33,902 nucleotides of DNA from RUG14300 sp964619685 (GTDB taxonomy: Bacteria > Bacillota > Clostridia > Christensenellales > CAG-1252): NCBI GenBank assembly GCA_964619685.1, contig CAZUET010000005.1, positions 1-33,902 on the forward strand. Reading direction: 5' to 3'. Both the position numbers and the translations under genes were made by a program. Under the pieces are notes generated by a model. The model saw only the letters and a list, made by a program, of their open reading frames with translations, ran no database searches and was not told the origin of the DNA. Shown here in pieces: positions 7,759 through 16,310 of this stretch (positions are counted from its first letter, which is position 1; each line of letters opens with the position of its first letter).

Positions 7759-9463
7759 ATGAAAAAATATCTATTAGCTATAAAAATTATTACAATCATA
7801 GCTTTGTTTTGTACTGTAGCTGTATGTCTTGGCTTTTGGGGATCATCCCTTGTTCCGAGTGATAAGTCAGGAGAGCTGACTAATAAGGTTGAAGATAAGG
7901 TTGATTCGTCTTTTAATATTCAAGATAAAATAGATAGCGAAATAAAAACACAATCTATTAAGTTGGCTATACAGAATCAAAAGCAATACTATTTTTACGA
8001 TGACCATCCTCAAATTATTGCAACCATTCTTCCGGAAAATTCTACCGATGTTGAAGTAGAATTTTCGATCGAAACAGCATCCGTAAATGGTGGCGAAGCG
8101 ACTATTGACGAGAATGGCGTAATAACTTTTTGTAAAAAGGGATTATCTGTAGTTAAAGCCACTTTGAAAAGCGATCCAAGTATATGGAGTACTTTTAACA
8201 TAAATTGTAGTGGTGAAGATCCGTTTTTGGATGGTGATCCGACCGTTGAATTACAAGTTGGTAGCTTTAGTGATATGCAGATAGGTGTAGAACGCCAAAT
8301 TCTTTTTAATGAGGGAAAGACAACTGTGACCTGTGCCGATTGTAGAATAGAAGATACTTCGGTAGTAGAGTATGTTCAAGGATATTTTTATCCTAAAAAA
8401 AATAGGAACTACGAACTTAATTACCACTGTTAAAAACGGAACACAAACGAGAGAAATTGTAACACCGATCAGTGTTACGGGGGGAACGATTGAAGATATT
8501 ACAAAAATTGTTTTTAAAAATGCAAACGATATTAAAATTGAACACGAAGATGTAGTCAACATTTATGACCTTCTTGATGGAGTTGATAGAAACAATAAGT
8601 GGAACAGGTTTAAAGTAACCAGTAGTGATGATTCTATACTTAATCCAACCTCCGATACAATGGTTAAAGCACTCGGATTTGGTAAAGTAAAACTTACATA
8701 CACATCTGTATACGCTTCTGAAATAACGGCAAGCATCGATATAGAAGTAGATAGTAAGCCAATTGATTACATAAAGATAGTTGGACCTGATTCATTAATG
8801 CCATCAATGTCGGCACAATATACAGCGGAGTCTTATCCGATTAATTACAATGATTATTTTGAATGGTCTGTAATAAAGGGTAATGCGACAATAACCCAAG
8901 ACGGACAATTAAAGGTTGATTCATTTGGAAAAATCGTTATAAGGTGTCAAAGCACACTTGATCCGAATGCTTATGTCGATCATACAGTACAAGTCAAGTT
9001 ATATACTTCCGCATATTATTTTGTCCGTAAGTTTATGGGACATATGGGCTTATCTGCAGTATTCGGTTTCGGATTATTTTTTACAGCGATTATGCTATGC
9101 TCAAAAAAATGGCAAGCGGTATTTATAATACCTATATCCTTTGGCTATGCTGGCATATCGGAATTGTTACAAAAAATTACGCCGGGTAGAGCATGTTTAT
9201 TTAGCGATGTAATAATAAATTTTGAGGGTGCATTAATAGGAATAGCGGTCGGCTTGGCTATATACATATTGATACTGTTGATATGGCGATTAGTAAATAA
9301 AGAAAGTTTTAATAAGCTAAAGGTGGCAATGAATGTAATCACATTTAGTACAGTTTTCAAACGCACCGATCATCTTCTTGATACACTCTCTGCTTCGGCA
9401 TCTGATACTACTACCTCAATAATTGACACAAATGACGATAACGCCAAGACGTTTGAAAAATAA
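7759..9463 (+). pseudogene. VanZ-like membrane protein with Ig-like insert, frameshifted
   Basis: This is a paralogue of the next gene, split into two frames: 7759-8433, and a second frame that resumes in alignment at about 8403 and runs to 9463. The break is at a run of eight A's (8395-8402). Comparison with the intact copy (FYPRKAGTT against FYPKK..GTT) shows one extra base. Otherwise the match continues end to end: N-terminal membrane helix with SSLVPSDKSGELTNKV, Ig-like repeats including EATIDENG and TITQDG, then the VanZ core with FVRKFMGHMG, GISELLQ and PGR. It is either a fresh pseudogene, a phase-variable or slippage-rescued gene, or a sequencing error. The gene has an intact promoter; its ribosome binding site is weak. 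Confidence 0.85.
8395..8402 (+). other. A8 homopolymer at the frameshift
   Basis: This is a run of eight A's exactly where the reading frame of the first VanZ-Ig gene shifts by one. A7 would restore the frame. Such tracts are prone to replication and transcription slippage. Confidence 0.85.
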
Positions 9464-9478
9464 CTCATATAAAATTCC

Positions 9479-9557
9479 GTCCGCCGTCATACTGAGCGTA
9501 GTCGAAATTTGAGCGTAGCGAAAATCAAATTGTAAAACAATTTGGTATTTTGCGGAC
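9479..9557 (+). repeat. Structured intergenic repeat, 79-bp copy C
   Basis: It runs from GTCCGC (9479-9484) to GCGGAC (9552-9557), exactly 79 bases. The inner hairpin at element positions 49-55/59-65 reads AAATTGT/ACAATTT. It lies between the two VanZ-Ig paralogues. Confidence 0.85.
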
Positions 9558-9615
9558 GATAATATGATACTTCGTCGGTTATATATTTCTAAAGGACACT
9601 ATTGTAAATTAACCC

Positions 9616-9644
9616 TTGCTTTTTTCTTGTATAACTGCTATAAT
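9616..9644 (+). promoter_or_regulatory. Promoter of the second VanZ-Ig gene
   Basis: TTGCTT (9616-9621), a 17-base spacer, then TATAAT (9639-9644) with TG one base before. It is nearly the same as the promoter of the first paralogue, so the duplication probably included the promoter. Confidence 0.75.
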
Positions 9645-9677
9645 AATTAAGTAGTTTAAAGGGAAAAGGCAAATCGT

Positions 9678-11405
9678 ATGAAAAAATACATTTCTGTTGT
9701 AAGAACTATCGCACTAATTGCATTGTTTTGTACCATAATTCTTTGGCTCGGTTTATGGGGCTCTTCTTTAGTTCCCGGTGATAAGTCGGGAGATATGACT
9801 AATAAGGTAGATGATAAAGTTAATTCGATTTTTGGAGTGCAAAATAAGCTTGATAGTAATGTTAAGCCTCAGGCAGTTAAAATATGGATAACGAATCCCA
9901 AACCCTTTTATTTCTTTGAAGATCATCCTCAAGTACAAGCAACTGTTGATCCGTCTAATGCAACCGATTCCGAATTGGAATTTACTATTTCATCGTCATT
10001 TAGCGGTGGCGGTGAAGCAACTATTGATGAAAATGGATATGTAACATTTACAAAAAAAGGACCAATTTTAGTTAGAGCTACATTGAAAAGTGATGCATCG
10101 ATATGGAATCATATACAAATCAATTGTTGCGGATACGATCCACTGCCTTCAGACGGAGCTTTACCTGCTGTCGAACTTAAAGATGGAGCTTTAGTCGATA
10201 TGCAAGTCGGTACCGCATATAGCCTTCTTTTTAACGACGATGAAACATTGCTCGATTGTGTCAGTGTTTCGATAGAAGATACCTCGATCGTATGGTATGA
10301 CCTTGGTTGCTTTTACCCAAGAAAAGCAGGAACTACTAAGCTTATTGCGACCGTAACGAATGGTGAACGAACTGAAATAATTGAAAAGGAAATCGTAACA
10401 CATGGTGTAATACCTGTTGTTCCCGATATAGTTTTCAAAGATCCTGATGATATAGAGATAACGCAAAGTGATTTGGTAGAAACATATAGTTTGCTTGAAA
10501 ATGTAGATTATACTAATGACTTATACCATTGCATAGTTACAAGTAGTAATAATAGCATTTTGAGATCTTCCAATCCTGATAAGATTTCTGCACAGGGTAG
10601 CGGTAAGGTAATATTGACATATACCTCTGTATTTGATCCCGAAATATCCGAAAGCATCGAAATAGATGTTAAAAGGATTCCAATGGATTATATGAAAATG
10701 ATCGGACCGGATGTAATAATGCCCGGAGATACTTCTAACTATTATCGGGTAGAAACTTACCCGACAAACTACATAAAAGACGTAGAATGGTCTGTTCTTA
10801 AGGGACGAGCAACGATCACTCAAGACGGTATTTTGACGGCTGATATGTACGGAACCGTTGTGATAAGATGTCAAAGCTTATACGACCCGAGCATTTATGC
10901 GGATAAAACGATTAAGGTTAGCTTGTATTCATCATCCTACTCATTTGTTCGTAAATTTATGGGGCATATGGGATTATCGGCATTGCTTGGTTTTGGGTTG
11001 TTTTTTACAGCGATACTATTGTGTCCAAAGAAATGGCAAACGGTATTTATTATCCCCATATCGTTTGGATATGCAGGAATATCGGAGTTACTACAAAAGA
11101 TTACACCGGGAAGAACGTGTCAGTTTAACGATGTAATGATTGACTTTATAGGGGCATTGATAGGTATTGTGGTTGCGATACTATTTCTTGTATCTATATT
11201 ATTAGTATGGAGACTGATAAATAAGAACGGTTGTAAAAAACTGACTGGAGCTGTTAAAATCATTAACTATAAAAATGCCTTTAAAAGTGTAGATTGTATT
11301 TTAGGCGAAAACAACTTCATTGAACCCAACATCTCGATCTCAGAAAGTATGGTTACTACCGATGTGATAGAGAATATTAGTGAAAATGAAGAGTCTTCCG
11401 AATAG
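9678..11405 (+). CDS. VanZ-like protein with Ig-like repeats inserted in the first extracellular loop
   Basis: This is a 575-residue protein. Residues 8-30 are a membrane helix, followed by SSLVPGDKSGDMTNKV, which matches the start of the first outer loop in VanZ proteins. Instead of the usual short loop, about 390 residues follow (roughly 45-420). They look like three or four Ig-like (BIG2-type) beta repeats with motifs such as EATIDENG and TITQDG. The VanZ core then resumes: FVRKFMGHMG, further helices, GISELLQ (Glu470, Gln473), PGR (Arg479), Asp485 and a final helix to about 510, then an acidic tail. VanZ-family proteins affect glycopeptide resistance and surface processes by unclear means. 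An extracellular adhesion or sensing role for the insert is inference. AAAAGG precedes the ATG. Confidence 0.8.
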   Translation: MKKYISVVRTIALIALFCTIILWLGLWGSSLVPGDKSGDMTNKVDDKVNSIFGVQNKLDSNVKPQAVKIWITNPKPFYFFEDHPQVQATVDPSNATDSELEFTISSSFSGGGEATIDENGYVTFTKKGPILVRATLKSDASIWNHIQINCCGYDPLPSDGALPAVELKDGALVDMQVGTAYSLLFNDDETLLDCVSVSIEDTSIVWYDLGCFYPRKAGTTKLIATVTNGERTEIIEKEIVTHGVIPVVPDIVFKDPDDIEITQSDLVETYSLLENVDYTNDLYHCIVTSSNNSILRSSNPDKISAQGSGKVILTYTSVFDPEISESIEIDVKRIPMDYMKMIGPDVIMPGDTSNYYRVETYPTNYIKDVEWSVLKGRATITQDGILTADMYGTVVIRCQSLYDPSIYADKTIKVSLYSSSYSFVRKFMGHMGLSALLGFGLFFTAILLCPKKWQTVFIIPISFGYAGISELLQKITPGRTCQFNDVMIDFIGALIGIVVAILFLVSILLVWRLINKNGCKKLTGAVKIINYKNAFKSVDCILGENNFIEPNISISESMVTTDVIENISENEESSE

Positions 11406-11450
11406 AATACCGAAGAATAAAAAGTAAATGGCAGTATTACATAAATCATC

Positions 11451-11486
11451 GGCAGGTCATAAATTGTAAATATGACTTGCCTTTTT
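11451..11486 (+). terminator. Terminator after the second VanZ-Ig gene
   Basis: GGCAGGTCATA (11451-11461) pairs with TATGACTTGCC (11471-11481), with one G-T wobble and a 9-base loop, followed by six T's. Confidence 0.85.
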
Positions 11487-11531
11487 TATAAATAAATTTC
11501 AAAAATTAAATAAATAACGAATTGAAATTAG

Positions 11532-11590
11532 TTTACTATATTGTGAAAAGAGTGATATAATATGAGTATAATGGATAATTTGGATTATCC
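11532..11590 (+). promoter_or_regulatory. Promoter and leader dyad of the decarboxylase operon
   Basis: TTTACT (11532-11537) and TATAAT (11556-11561), with an 18-base spacer, form a likely promoter; another TATAAT lies at 11567-11572. Immediately downstream, GGATAA (11573-11578) and TTATCC (11585-11590) form a perfect dyad. It could be an operator or a short leader hairpin. About 50 bases then remain to the start codon. Confidence 0.55.
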
Positions 11591-11639
11591 GTTAAAATAC
11601 AAAAAAATCGCTTGATTAAAAATATAAAAGGAGTAGGAT

Positions 11640-13022
11640 ATGATAGGATTTACAGAAACTGTTTTAAGAGATGCCAATCAATCGTTGATTGCCACAAGAC
11701 TGCCCTTTGAAAAGTTTAAGGACATTTTATCGACAATGGATAAAGCCGGATACTATTCATTGGAATGCTGGGGCGGAGCAACCTTTGACAGTTGTTTGCG
11801 TTACTTAAATGAAGATCCATGGGAAAGACTTCGTAAAATTCGTGAGGCAGTTCCCAATACAAAATTACAAATGCTATTGCGTGGACAAAATGTTTTAGGA
11901 TATAAGCATTATCCCGATGACTTTGTTAAGACATTCATTGAACGCAGTATTGCTAATGGTATGGATATCATTAGAATATTTGACGCATTGAACGATTTGC
12001 GTAATATTAAGCTTGCCGTTGAAACTACAGTTAATGCAGGCGGTATCGCGTCAGGTGCTATTTCCTACACTCAAAGCCCTGTTCATAATCTCGAATCCTT
12101 TGCTAATATGTCATTGGAAATGAAGAAAATGGGTTGTCAAACCATCTGCGTTAAGGATATGGCAGGTGTAATGGGACCTCAAGAGGCTTATGATCTTATC
12201 CATGCGATCAAGGATAAGGTAGATATGCCTGTTATTTTGCATACACACTGTACGACAGGCTTAGCATATATGACCGCACTCAAAGCAGTAGAAGCCGGTG
12301 TTGATGTAATCGATACCGCATCCAGTTGCTTCTCAGGCGGTACATCTCAGCCTGCAACCGAAACTATGGCGTATGCATTAGGACAAATGGGATATGATTT
12401 AGGTAATCTCGATACATCTGTTCTTAAAGAGGTCAACGATTTCTTTATGCCTATCAAGGAAGAATATGTTCAAAACGGATTATTGATTCCAAAAGTATTA
12501 TCCACCGACACCAACGCCTTGAATTATAAGATTCCCGGCGGTATGTTATCCAACCTTATTGCTCAGCTCAAGGCACAAAACGCTATGGATAGATTTGACG
12601 AGGTGTTATTAGAAACTCCCAGAGTTCGTGAAGATTTAGGTTATCCTCCTCTTGTAACTCCGATGAGCCAAATGGTAGGTGTTCAAGCGGTTACTAATGT
12701 ACTTCAAGGCGAGCGTTACAAGATAATATCCAAGGAAGTTAAGGCATATCTAAGAGGCGAATACGGTCAAGCACCGGGTAAAGTTAACGAAGAATTGAGA
12801 GCTAAGGCACTTAATGGCGAACCCGTTGTACAAGGAAGATTTGCCGATTCATTAGAGCCTATCGTTGATAAAGCGAAGGCAGAATTAGGTGATAAGGCAG
12901 AAAGTATAGAGGATGTGTTGAGCTATATTGCATTTCCCCAACAAGCAGAGAATTTCTTTGAAGCTCGTAAGGAAGCAAAATGTAAGCATGTTAAATATTC
13001 AATAAGTGTTTGTGAGGATTAA
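11640..13022 (+). CDS. oadA: Oxaloacetate decarboxylase-type carboxyltransferase subunit alpha
   Basis: This 460-residue TIM-barrel carboxyltransferase would move CO2 from oxaloacetate (or a related 2-oxoacid) to biotin. Visible catalytic signs are LRDANQS with metal-ligand Asp11, ICVKDMAGV with the carboxylated Lys172, and HTHCTTG with His201 and His203. The pyruvate carboxylase B-type C-terminal region follows. It lacks the fused biotinyl domain found in the roughly 590-residue Klebsiella-type OadA; that domain is encoded two genes downstream. AAAGGAG sits 6 bases before the ATG. Only two bases separate its stop from the next start. It is cytoplasmic, docking on the membrane complex. Confidence 0.9.
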   Translation: MIGFTETVLRDANQSLIATRLPFEKFKDILSTMDKAGYYSLECWGGATFDSCLRYLNEDPWERLRKIREAVPNTKLQMLLRGQNVLGYKHYPDDFVKTFIERSIANGMDIIRIFDALNDLRNIKLAVETTVNAGGIASGAISYTQSPVHNLESFANMSLEMKKMGCQTICVKDMAGVMGPQEAYDLIHAIKDKVDMPVILHTHCTTGLAYMTALKAVEAGVDVIDTASSCFSGGTSQPATETMAYALGQMGYDLGNLDTSVLKEVNDFFMPIKEEYVQNGLLIPKVLSTDTNALNYKIPGGMLSNLIAQLKAQNAMDRFDEVLLETPRVREDLGYPPLVTPMSQMVGVQAVTNVLQGERYKIISKEVKAYLRGEYGQAPGKVNEELRAKALNGEPVVQGRFADSLEPIVDKAKAELGDKAESIEDVLSYIAFPQQAENFFEARKEAKCKHVKYSISVCED

Positions 13023-13024
13023 TA

Positions 13025-13759
13025 ATGAAAAAGCTATCCAAAATTGTATTATGTATAATGATAGCATTGACTATGCTCTTATTAGTAGCTTGCGGAGAGT
13101 CGACAGAGAGCATTGACGGCTATTATTATAATGTGACCAAGGACGGCGGAGTAGAGGTTCTCAAGGTTGAAAACGGTTCGTTCGGTATATATAAATTTAA
13201 CTTGACGACCGAGGATCAAACTACCGCTGAACTCCTTGAAGTAATCAAAGCAGATCCTGCTATATATGTAGCTAATGCTGATGCTAAGATATCAGAGGGC
13301 AGCTGCACATATACCGATAACAGCTTTGTAGAGAGCAGACTTGATCTTGATTATTCTACCGAAGGTAAGTCATCGGAATATGCATATATCAAGGGCGATA
13401 CGTTTGCTTATAGCCCCAAAATCGGTGCAGTATGCTTATATGCATTGATAGGCTTCTGTATCACGCTCGTAGTATTGTGCGTGCTTATGGGTATCATTAA
13501 GCTGTTGGGTATCTGCGTTGAAAAGATTTCCGAAAAAGCATCTCAAAAGAAAGGCAAACTTGTGGATGTAGATCAGGTAGATGTTATTGCAGAAACTAAA
13601 TTAGCTAAGGGTACTGCAGGAGATCTTACGCTTGAAAATGTTAGCGACAGAGATGCCGCTATGATAATGGCAATCGTTGCGGATCAATTAGGCGAGCCGT
13701 TAAACACATTAAGATTTAAGTCTATTAAGGACATTACCGACGAGTCGGACAAGGAGTAA
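13025..13759 (+). CDS. Decarboxylase gamma-type subunit with lipoprotein N-terminal domain
   Basis: This 244-residue protein starts with a lipoprotein signal peptide whose lipobox LVAC puts the lipidated Cys at residue 23. An extracellular domain of about 105 residues follows. A single membrane helix (about 134-160) comes next, of the OadG (PF04277) kind. The cytoplasmic tail contains SDRDAAMIMAIVADQLG, a segment I associate with gamma subunits of sodium-pump decarboxylases in Clostridia. OadG is normally about 85-120 residues and anchors alpha and beta subunits, so the outer lipoprotein domain is an addition. GAGGA lies 6 bases before the ATG. It sits between alpha and biotin carrier in a tight operon. 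Confidence 0.75.
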   Translation: MKKLSKIVLCIMIALTMLLLVACGESTESIDGYYYNVTKDGGVEVLKVENGSFGIYKFNLTTEDQTTAELLEVIKADPAIYVANADAKISEGSCTYTDNSFVESRLDLDYSTEGKSSEYAYIKGDTFAYSPKIGAVCLYALIGFCITLVVLCVLMGIIKLLGICVEKISEKASQKKGKLVDVDQVDVIAETKLAKGTAGDLTLENVSDRDAAMIMAIVADQLGEPLNTLRFKSIKDITDESDKE

Positions 13760-13764
13760 ATATT

Positions 13765-14151
13765 ATGAAGTATAAGGTTACATTAAATAATAGAGTATAT
13801 GAAGTAGTAGTAGAAAAAGGCGAAGCTATGATCGAATCGGAATACGAAGCAGCTCAGCCAGTTCAAGCGGTTGCAGCTCCTGTTGCAACACCGGTCGTAG
13901 CACCTCAAGCACAAGCAGTTAGTACCCCCGTTACAGGCGGTGACACCTTCAATTCACCTCTACCCGGTATGATCGTACAAATCAAATGTGAAGCAGGTAA
14001 GAGCTACAAAGCAGGCGATGTATTGTTCGTAGTAGAGAGCATGAAGATGGAAAATGATGTCACACTTGATAAGGATGCGACCATTTCCGCAGTATTGGTA
14101 ACTAAAGGACAAAATATTCAATCTGGCACACCGTTGTGCAGTCTTAAATAA
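13765..14151 (+). CDS. Biotin carboxyl carrier subunit of the decarboxylase
   Basis: This 128-residue carrier has a short N-terminal segment and an Ala/Pro/Val-rich flexible linker (about 30-57). The biotinyl/lipoyl domain (about 60-128) carries the acceptor motif ESMKMEND with biotinyl Lys94; Ser replaces the usual Ala of AMKM. It shuttles carboxyl groups from the alpha subunit to the membrane beta subunit. It lies 5 bases after the gamma gene and 11 bases before the beta gene. The downstream biotin ligase is the likely enzyme that charges Lys94. The separate carrier matches glutaconyl- and methylmalonyl-CoA decarboxylase layouts, but the alpha subunit is of the oxaloacetate type. Confidence 0.92.
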   Translation: MKYKVTLNNRVYEVVVEKGEAMIESEYEAAQPVQAVAAPVATPVVAPQAQAVSTPVTGGDTFNSPLPGMIVQIKCEAGKSYKAGDVLFVVESMKMENDVTLDKDATISAVLVTKGQNIQSGTPLCSLK

Positions 14152-14162
14152 GGAGTGGTAAC

Positions 14163-15329
14163 ATGAATATAGGAGAAGTATTTTCCAATTTATGGGAATC
14201 CACCGGATTTGTGAGCATAGATTGGAGACAAATTGTAATGTTAGTAATAGCAGCAGTGCTGTTCTACTTAGCAATAGCTAAGAAGTTCGAGCCGTTGCTT
14301 TTAGTAGGTATAGCATTCGGTATGCTATTGACCAATCTTCCCGGTGTTACGCTGTTTACACCTGATATATGGATATCCGGTGAAGTTGACTACCTTAAGG
14401 TATTACAGAGCGGAAACTTGCTTGACATCCTTTACATAGGCGTTAAGACAGGCGTATTCCCTTGCTTGATATTTATCGGTGTAGGTGCAATGACCGACTT
14501 CGGACCCATGCTTGCTAACCCGAAAAGCCTTATTCTCGGTGCAGCAGCTCAGCTCGGTGTATTCATCGCCTTGATTGTTGCTATCGCATTAGGCTTCAGT
14601 GGTAATCAGGCAGCAGCTATCGCTATCATCGGCGGTGCAGACGGTCCTACAGCGATCTTCCTTACTAAGGAATTAGCACCCGAATTATTGGGACCTATCG
14701 CAATTGCCGCATATTCATATATGGCTTTGATACCTATGATTCAACCACCTATCATGAAAGCTCTCACCACCGAAAAGGAGAGAACCATCAAGATGGAGCA
14801 ATCCAGACAGGTTTCTAAAATCGAAAAGATTTTATTCCCTATCATCGTTACCGTTATTACAGCTATTATTTTACCGTCAGTTGCATCGTTGTTAGGTTGC
14901 TTGATGTTTGGTAATTTGCTAAAAGAAACAGGTGTTACCGGTCGTTTATCGGATACCGCTCAAAATGCGTTGATGAATATCGTAACTTTATTCTTAGGTA
15001 TCTCTGTAGGTGCAACTGCTCATTATAGTAGCTTCTTACAGATAAAGACTCTTGAGATTATCGTACTTGGCTTATTTGCATTCAGCATAGCAACAGCAGG
15101 CGGTGTATTGTTCGGTAAGCTTCTTTGTAAGATTACCAAAGGAAAGGTCAATCCTCTTATCGGTAGTGCAGGTGTATCCGCTGTTCCTATGGCAGCAAGA
15201 GTATCTCACATCGAGGGTAAGAAGGCTAATCCCGATAACTATCTATTGATGCATGCAATGGGACCTAATGTTGCAGGTGTAATCGGTAGTGCGGTTGCAG
15301 CAGGATTCCTACTTGCTATTTTCGGTTAA
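14163..15329 (+). CDS. oadB: Sodium-translocating decarboxylase beta subunit
   Basis: This 388-residue membrane protein couples decarboxylation of carboxybiotin to Na+ export. It has around ten membrane segments and the family hallmark GGADGPTAIF (Asp160, matching the essential Asp203 of Klebsiella OadB). Other conserved blocks are MTDFGPMLANP, MIQPPIMKAL and NVAGVIGSAVAAG. The length is slightly under the 410-430 of the Klebsiella protein, as is usual for the MmdB/GcdB branch. GGAG lies 5-8 bases before the ATG. It is the last subunit of the operon; a strong terminator follows directly. The complex would supply sodium-motive force to an anaerobe. Confidence 0.93.
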   Translation: MNIGEVFSNLWESTGFVSIDWRQIVMLVIAAVLFYLAIAKKFEPLLLVGIAFGMLLTNLPGVTLFTPDIWISGEVDYLKVLQSGNLLDILYIGVKTGVFPCLIFIGVGAMTDFGPMLANPKSLILGAAAQLGVFIALIVAIALGFSGNQAAAIAIIGGADGPTAIFLTKELAPELLGPIAIAAYSYMALIPMIQPPIMKALTTEKERTIKMEQSRQVSKIEKILFPIIVTVITAIILPSVASLLGCLMFGNLLKETGVTGRLSDTAQNALMNIVTLFLGISVGATAHYSSFLQIKTLEIIVLGLFAFSIATAGGVLFGKLLCKITKGKVNPLIGSAGVSAVPMAARVSHIEGKKANPDNYLLMHAMGPNVAGVIGSAVAAGFLLAIFG

Positions 15330-15344
15330 TAAAAACTGTTAGTT

Positions 15345-15377
15345 AACGGCGGATTCTTATTGAATTCGCCGTTTTTT
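15345..15377 (+). terminator. Terminator of the decarboxylase operon
   Basis: AACGGCGGATTC (15345-15356) pairs with GAATTCGCCGTT (15362-15373), a 12-bp stem with one wobble around a 5-base loop. It ends in six T's. The biotin ligase gene starts only 17 bases later, so some read-through may feed it. Confidence 0.9.
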
Positions 15378-15394
15378 AAACAAAGGAATGAATA

Positions 15395-16183
15395 ATGATT
15401 TCGAGTAAAAAAGCAAGAATTATCAAAAAATTGATTTGTGACGGAGCAGATAATAAGATTGTATATCTAAAGAATGTCACTTCAACCAATGATCACCTTA
15501 GAGTGTTAGCTACCAAGGGGGCTGATAGCGGTACAGTAGTGATTGCACGCAGTCAGTCAGCAGGTAAAGGCAGAAAGGGAAAGTCGTTTCATTCTCCGTC
15601 AGGTAGCGGAATATATCTTTCTTATTTATATCGTCCAGATAAGGACATAGATACATCTATTGTTACTCCAATGGTAGCAGTTGCGGTATATAATGCAATT
15701 CTCGAGGTTACAGGTATAGACACCGATATTAAATGGGTAAATGACCTATTATTGAACGGTAAAAAGGTATCGGGAATACTTACGGAAGCAAGCGTAATCA
15801 ATACAGTTGCCCCATTTATTGTTGTAGGCATAGGGATTAATGTTAATACACCTCATAGCGAATTTTTGGGTGAGCTTGAAAATATTGCTACATCACTTTC
15901 AATAGAAAACAATGAGATATATGATATAGATCTATTAATAGCAACCATTATTGAGCAGTTGAATTTGCTTTTTAGTGATAGGTTAGAGAATGTTTTTCAA
16001 GTATATCGACGTAAGTGCATCAATATAGGTAAGGAAATAATTTTTGAGCTTGATGGAGAACAAAAAAATGGTATTGCAAAGGATATTGACGGACAGTATC
16101 GACTTATAGTTGAGCTTGATGGAAGTACTATTACATTATCTTCAGGAATAGTAACCATAAGAGGTAAGAACGGTTATTGTTAA
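15395..16183 (+). CDS. birA: Biotin-protein ligase, without DNA-binding domain
   Basis: This 262-residue enzyme makes biotinyl-AMP and transfers biotin to a target lysine. Visible motifs are TSTND, the adenylate-binding loop SAGKGRKGKSF (around 55-64; usual form GRGRxGR), DIKWVNDLL with Lys113, and KKVSGILTEA. A C-terminal SH3-like domain follows (about 215-262). The N-terminal winged helix of regulatory BirA is absent (class I form), so it should not repress biotin genes. Its place directly after the biotin-dependent decarboxylase makes the carrier Lys94 its obvious substrate. AAAGGA lies about 8 bases before the ATG. No separate promoter is apparent. Confidence 0.92.
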   Translation: MISSKKARIIKKLICDGADNKIVYLKNVTSTNDHLRVLATKGADSGTVVIARSQSAGKGRKGKSFHSPSGSGIYLSYLYRPDKDIDTSIVTPMVAVAVYNAILEVTGIDTDIKWVNDLLLNGKKVSGILTEASVINTVAPFIVVGIGINVNTPHSEFLGELENIATSLSIENNEIYDIDLLIATIIEQLNLLFSDRLENVFQVYRRKCINIGKEIIFELDGEQKNGIAKDIDGQYRLIVELDGSTITLSSGIVTIRGKNGYC

Positions 16184-16219
16184 AACATTAAAACAATATT
16201 AAAAACTATTGGAAATATA

Positions 16220-16247
16220 TTGACATAGTATTGGTAGATATTGTAAT
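16220..16247 (+). promoter_or_regulatory. Promoter of the yccF gene
   Basis: TTGACA (16220-16225) and TGTAAT (16242-16247) are separated by 16 bases, about 65 bases before the start codon. Confidence 0.5.
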
Positions 16248-16310
16248 ATTTAATTATATTGTTTTTGAATAAAAGTTCAAATAATATAATTTATAAAGAG
16301 GAGATTTTAT

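Noticed and set aside
13960..14274. Minus-strand 104-codon frame at the biotin carrier/beta subunit junction
   Set aside because: It is antisense to two well-supported operon genes and spans their junction, with no family resemblance.
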